DNA from: Polyodon spathula | Lineage: Eukaryota > Chordata > Actinopteri > Acipenseriformes > Polyodontidae | Length of the DNA: 64,000 nucleotides | NCBI RefSeq assembly: GCF_017654505.1 | Contig: NC_054541.1 | Location: 44,578,486-44,642,485, forward strand | Reading direction: 5' to 3' | Shown here: positions 59,759 through 64,000 of the stretch, one piece after another | How positions within the stretch are numbered: the stretch's first letter is position 1 | How the letters are laid out: each line of letters opens with the position of its first letter | The notes under the pieces: generated by a model | What the model was told of the DNA's origin: nothing | Databases searched by the model: none | What the model saw: only the letters and a program-made list of their open reading frames with translations | Program-made: the position numbers and the translations under genes

Positions 59759-61020
59759 CAGTGGCTTGGTTTACATGCACGTGAAAATCGACTCTACAGT
59801 CATGACTGTGACGTCACGCCAATACGTCGTGAAACGGCAAAAGGACGTCCTTTTGTCAGCGCGACTTTAACGGCACAATAGAAATTGCTGTAAAAACCCA
59901 CGCAAACCTGAAATTTCAGCAGTCAGGTTCCAGTTCTTCTAACTTAATAACACTTAATCCCCAGCAGAAAGGCTGTACAAAACAGACGCACACAGACACA
60001 CACGATGTACATTTATGGACTACTTTAACAGTAGAACCGCCGCGGTTATTCTCAAACCTACAGCCACTGACGGCAGTCATTATCATGGTACATTTTAAAC
60101 ATCATCAATATTAAAATGAAAGACAAACTGTTGGATACAACTCAGAAGTTTTATTCAAGCACACCATATCAAACAACCGCACAGCTGAAACGCTGTATTT
60201 AAATGAACAATTAAACAGAAAAGCGGTTATTTTCTAACTTACCACATAAATCACTACTTCAAAAAATGAAAAACTATAATAAACATTTCCAAAGAAACTA
60301 GTGTGCAAACAGATGTAAACAAGTTTATGTACATACATAACTGTAAAAACAAAAGTAGTTTTTAATCTAAAACGAAAGTAACATGATTTCTTTGCATGTG
60401 TGTCACTCGAAGCACAGAATCCAGGTTGAGCTGCTGCAACCTGCAGCTTTGCAGTTTTCTGATTGAAATGTTTCTGCTGAAGCGCTGTGGCTAGCTTCAA
60501 GGTGAATTCTTCATTCAAAATAAAAACATGTATTGTCAAAGACGGTTCTAGTGTTAATGAAATGTAATCTTTAGATGTTCCACAACCACACACAAATATA
60601 AAATCAAAGTAGTAAAAATTGTACTTAGTAGAAATTATATTTTATATGATTTTGTGTGTGTGTGTGTGTGTGTATTGGAAAGGTAACCAAACAAACAAGT
60701 AGGTAATGTGCAGTGTAATTCAGAATGTGCGCGACAACACATGAATTAATTTCTCTTGTTAAATGTTTTTATCTTCATGGCAACGCATGAAGCTCTCCTC
60801 AAGATATTCAGTCGTTCTTTTTCTACTTAGTAAGCAAACACAGACATATAAATATCCCCTCCCCTAAATGACTATGAATTGAGTAATCAGTAATCTGCAT
60901 TGGCAAGGCCGATTTCTTTCCTAAATCAGAATTGCATAGCAACGCATTTTCTGAAAAGTACAGCAAACAAATTGTGAGGAAAACTGTCATGACTTGTGCA
61001 TGTAAACGCCGCCAGTGAAG
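59759..61020. mobile_element. TIR element with GTTTACATGCAC ends, hosting a MITE
   Basis: The left end (CAGTGGC..GGTTTACATGCAC, then GTCATGAC) is mirrored at the right end, whose reverse complement reads CACTGGCGGCGTTTACATGC and then GTCATGAC. The left arm has about 15 extra bases before GTCATGAC. No target duplication was recognised. Inside the left part are a TGACGTCA CRE-type palindrome (59809-59816) and the perfect 18-bp palindrome CAAAAGGACGTCCTTTTG (59838-59855). The piggyBac-like MITE at 60029-60553 is nested within it, so this element is the older one. Confidence 0.5.
60025..60557 (+). mobile_element. piggyBac-like MITE, complete, TTAA-flanked
   Basis: The 525-bp element runs from 60029 (CAGTAGAACCGCCGCGG) to 60553 (GACGGTTCTAGTG, complement of CACTAGAACCGTC), with TTAA on both sides (60025-60028 and 60554-60557). 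Terminal inverted repeats of about 13 bp and TTAA duplication define piggyBac-type elements. The 119-codon minus-strand frame in it shows no transposase motif, so it is non-autonomous. Its left 260 bp match the truncated copy at 42531-42801. Confidence 0.85.
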
Positions 61021-61842
61021 GTGATGTACCCTTGAAAACCAACAGCTCTCCATCTTAGAGCAAGGGCTTACAACTGCAATCTGTTTTTGAACCAGATACT
61101 ATACGTGTGTTGGACAAAGCTCAAATTGAAATTGCTTTTATAATATGGGTGTATTCTTAATTTCATAAAGAAAGAAGTTCTGCAATTTAGATAGTAGCTT
61201 AATGCTAGATGTTTTGTAGCTAGAGAAAATGTGCAAGCAACTACAAGCTTGTCTCCATGTGCCCTAAACTCTCCTTCATTTTATATGCCGTTTGAGAGAA
61301 AAGACATCTGATCACCATCAAACAGGGGGTTAGTCCAGGGGTCAGTCAATCACTCAATCAGTCCAGACGCTTGTACATTCTGTACATATGTCTGTGCATT
61401 TTGTCCATAGCTTAACTTGGTATTGATATTAATTTGTAGAACTTCTTGGTCATCATGGGGTAACACTTTCAAATAATGGATGCAAACTCATATGCATCTT
61501 AATAGTTTCATAGGATTGCATAGGAGTAACATCTGAATAACAAAGGTTCTGTTGTTGTTTGCTTTTTCTAATCCTGAAGATAATAATAATAAAAAGGGGC
61601 CACAAATGAATTATGAATTCAAATTCAAAAAACACAGGAATAGCAGCTGAAGCACTGGAATTCACATCAATTTGTGGCCATTGTTTTAAAATGTTGCCTT
61701 ATAACACACTGTCAGTGTTTCCTTGTATGAGTTCTGTACCTTCTCTTCAGTTACAGTTGCCTGCCATAGACATGCAGTATGTAACACAGACCTATCGATA
61801 AATAATAATACAACAAACAACATTTAAGTAATAACAAAAATA
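61021..61842. other. No gene recognised
   Basis: Unique AT-rich DNA. Short frames at 61453-61801 overlap on opposite strands and show no domain. Confidence 0.5.
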
Positions 61843-62055
61843 ACCATTCAAAATGATTGCTGACAAAATAAAAAAAATGTAAACATATTCTGGTATTCTG
61901 AGTGTCAGACTTTGGCAAGCTTTTGCTAAAAAAATTATAACTCTGTACTACACAGTGATTGTGAACGAGGAATGGTGCTTAAGCTAATGAAAGGTTGGAA
62001 ACCACCTTTTGAATTGAAATAAATCTTTAACACCAGTTATAGCCGGTTAATACAC
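61843..62055 (+). repeat. Direct repeat R2, copy 1
   Basis: It shares ordered blocks with 63422-63619: ACCATTCAAAATGATTGCTG, ACAAAATAAAAAAA, CTTTGGCAA, CTAATGAAAGGTTGG and CACCTTTTGAATTG. The two copies lie about 1.58 kb apart in the same orientation. Confidence 0.88.
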
Positions 62056-63184
62056 TACATAACTAAATAAGTTTTGAGATCTTGAAACCAGGCCTCAAGG
62101 TGGTATGGTTTCAGGGTTCTGAGCTGAAAAACAGCTACCCAGCCTCTAACCCCACGGTCTGATTCTTTTCTCTCAGTTTCTTGCAGCTGTCAGCCGGCAA
62201 AACAGGTTCCTTTTGGTGTCTTTCGGAAGACGCTTTAAGCACATAAAGATTCATGGTCAATTTACATAAAGCTAATGATCAGCATACATTAAGAATGAGG
62301 ACAGTTTTATGCAAAACACAAAAAAAGACTTAAGGGTTATTCATGTATATTAAGGTCCAGGCTGGAAACAAAGGGTGCAAATGTTATGAATGAACCACAG
62401 CTGCTTAGTTTAGAGTTGCTTGAAATAGTGATGAATGAAGAGGAAATTATTTGAATAAACTGGATGATTCATAAAAGTTGTTTTGTTCTCATCTCTAACA
62501 TCTGGAATTCTTAGCACAAATGGACAGTCAAATTATATGAGATAAATATTTAAAATAACCGTGGGTTAATAAAGTCTAGCATTGTTATAAATTTGAATAA
62601 TACAGAAGTGTAACATGCTTTGTTTGCTTTTATAAAAATAAATGTAGGGCTTTTAAACAATGGGTTTCCATTCCGTTATGGAAGTTTGCTTTAGCTGTTA
62701 AAAAAAAAATCATTCTTGAGGGCCTAAAGGAAGCTGGTTCACTGAATAAAGCAGTAATTATTATTTTTTTCTTTCTTCTATCTTGCCGCAGTTTGCAGTG
62801 AAATATATCAGAAGGTAAAAAACAAAACAAAACATAATTAGTTAATTTGACATCAAAACACATTTAGACAGACCTGAAGAAATGTAGGCTTTTGTGCAAA
62901 CAATGCTTTCACATTACCAGGTATCGGGGGAGGTTTAGGAATGTCGTCTATATCAGCCTTTGTGGAATTTAAACCACCATAAATGATTACATTTATTTTA
63001 ATTGTGTGCAAGTTCAATCTAATATTTTTTTATGGGGGGGGGGGGGCGACTGAACTGTGGATTTTTTGATCCTCAGCCCCTATTTTTATGTTTTCAGTCC
63101 TGTTCCTTGAGAATGCTTTCCTGTCCCCTTGTCTTGTTATGATATTTGCAATCATTTGGTTTGGTTATTATTGCAGTTATTGTG
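62056..63184. other. No gene recognised; complex island near 62.1 kb
   Basis: Bases 62085-62310 have the balanced texture of the other candidate non-coding islands (CTTGCAGCTGTCAGCCGGC, with E-box CAGCTG). A G run lies at 63034-63048. No coding sequence is seen. Confidence 0.4.
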
Positions 63185-63188
63185 TTAA

Positions 63189-63273
63189 CCCTTTGCTGCC
63201 CAAGGTGTGTTCCCATACCTATTTAATGTATATTTTGTCAATGTCAAATATATTGGACACTGGGCAGCACGGG
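63189..63273 (+). mobile_element. 85-bp TTAA-flanked MITE
   Basis: The left end CCCTTTGCTGCCCA and right end (reverse complement CCCGTGCTGCCCA) form inverted repeats with one gap. TTAA lies directly outside both (63185-63188 and 63274-63277). TTAA plus a CCC-initial terminus fits the piggyBac type. At 85 bp it is very small for a mobile element. A half copy sits at 2993-3049. Confidence 0.85.
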
Positions 63274-63421
63274 TTAAGGTGCTTTCACCTGAGCTGCTCT
63301 TTAGTTCCAGTTGTAACACAGGCTCGATCAGTCAGAGTGTTTTTATAAAAGTAGAATCCGGCGCCCACGCAGACGTATCAATAATTAATAATGAAAAAAA
63401 CAATATTTCATTGCAAATAAA

Positions 63422-63619
63422 ACCATTCAAAATGATTGCTGACAAAATAAAAAAAAGGTCAACATATTCAGAGTCTTTGGCAAACTTTTGCTAAAAAATG
63501 ATAACTGTGTACTACATAGTGATTGAGAGCAGCGAATGGTACTTAAGCTAATGAAAGGTTGGAAAACACCTTTTGAATTGCATTGAACCTTTAACACTGG
63601 TTACATCTGGTTAATACGC
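63422..63619 (+). repeat. Direct repeat R2, copy 2
   Basis: See the blocks given for 61843-62055. This copy has several short deletions relative to the first (for example next to AACATATTC). The 85-bp TTAA MITE lies between the two copies and closer to this one. Confidence 0.88.
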
Positions 63620-64000
63620 TCATAAATGATACATTTTTAGGTATACAGAGTTTATGAGATGACATGATTAGAACATCTTAAAATAGATTGATGAAGTTGA
63701 ATCATCACTAGCTGTTTCTTAATTGTTCACCGTTTTGCTATCATACAGTGTTGAGAAAGCTCAGCTTCCCCAATAGAGTGTATGTGTGGAAATCATATTG
63801 GCAAACCTTAAACAGCCCTCATCTGCAGTTTACCATGATTGAATACTGTAAGTGAGGAATGCAGCTTGTATACAGAACCATACACACCTTGTATTCTTGA
63901 GCCATTCTTCATGTCCATTTGTACGTTAACTATTGTGCAGTACTGTGCTATATAGCAAGTCATTAAAAAAATGTTACTGTCTAAAATGTATGGTGCTTTC
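63620..64000. other. No gene recognised
   Basis: Unique AT-rich DNA to the window end. Confidence 0.5.

Noticed and set aside
60234..60593. 119-codon minus-strand frame in the piggyBac-like MITE
   Set aside because: No transposase motif is visible, and the frame crosses the element boundary at 60553.
1..64000. CRISPR arrays, operons, phage or plasmid genes
   Set aside because: No regularly spaced repeats with unique spacers, no tight co-directional genes and no bacterial ribosome-binding sites. The DNA is plainly animal genomic.

Overview
This is AT-rich, intron- and repeat-laden vertebrate DNA. It shows no operons, no tight gene packing and no bacterial signals. The repeat content (CR1-type LINE, two Tc1-like transposons, a DIRS/Ngaro-type tyrosine-recombinase retroelement, tRNA-derived SINEs, TTAA-flanked piggyBac-like MITEs, very many AAT/TA microsatellites) points to a fish. 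The roughly 500-bp tRNA-SINE near 52.3 kb and the CR1 tail resemble repeats I associate with non-teleost ray-finned fishes such as sturgeons and paddlefishes. That last step is inference from memory and was not tested by a search.

I find no host protein-coding exon that I can defend. Every convincing coding stretch belongs to a mobile element, and each is broken. The window therefore reads as an intergenic desert or a very large intron. Between the repeats lie islands of more complex, less AT-rich sequence (near 15.1, 17.1-17.4, 21.4, 27.3, 34.3, 35.7, 45.9, 49.9, 57.3 and 62.1 kb). They look like conserved non-coding (enhancer-type) elements but cannot be confirmed without a cross-species alignment.

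Layout. 0-3.1 kb: an unassigned open frame on the + strand, then a minus-strand DIRS/Ngaro-like ruin (recombinase, RNase H, reverse-transcriptase tail) fused to an L2-like LINE scrap and abutting half of a TTAA MITE. 4.47-5.22 kb: LTR-like repeat, minus. 5.2-30 kb: mostly unique AT-rich DNA with a SINE scrap, several foldback MITEs, microsatellites, a possible hAT 5' end, a tRNA-SINE and two copies of a dispersed repeat family. 30.17-30.68 kb: a TIR element with a TAT duplication. 36.6-37.0 kb: third copy of the dispersed repeat. 38.1-38.4 kb: hAT BED-finger remnant. 39.4-42.07 kb: 5'-truncated CR1 LINE whose single reading frame is interrupted by only two stops. 42.5-42.8 kb: piggyBac-like MITE fragment. 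43.66-44.41 kb: second LTR-like copy, opposite orientation. 47.5-48.7 kb: internally deleted Tc1 element set inside a TA microsatellite. 52.3-52.8 kb: SINE. 54.9-56.7 kb: Tc1 element with all three catalytic acidic residues but one stop, and with a copy of its own 3' flank lodged inside it. 59.06-59.48 kb: long foldback element. 59.76-61.02 kb: TIR element hosting a complete TTAA piggyBac-like MITE. 61.8-63.6 kb: a direct repeat pair flanking an 85-bp TTAA MITE.

There is no set of genes working together here. The interest lies in how mobile elements nested, recombined and decayed, and in the candidate regulatory islands.
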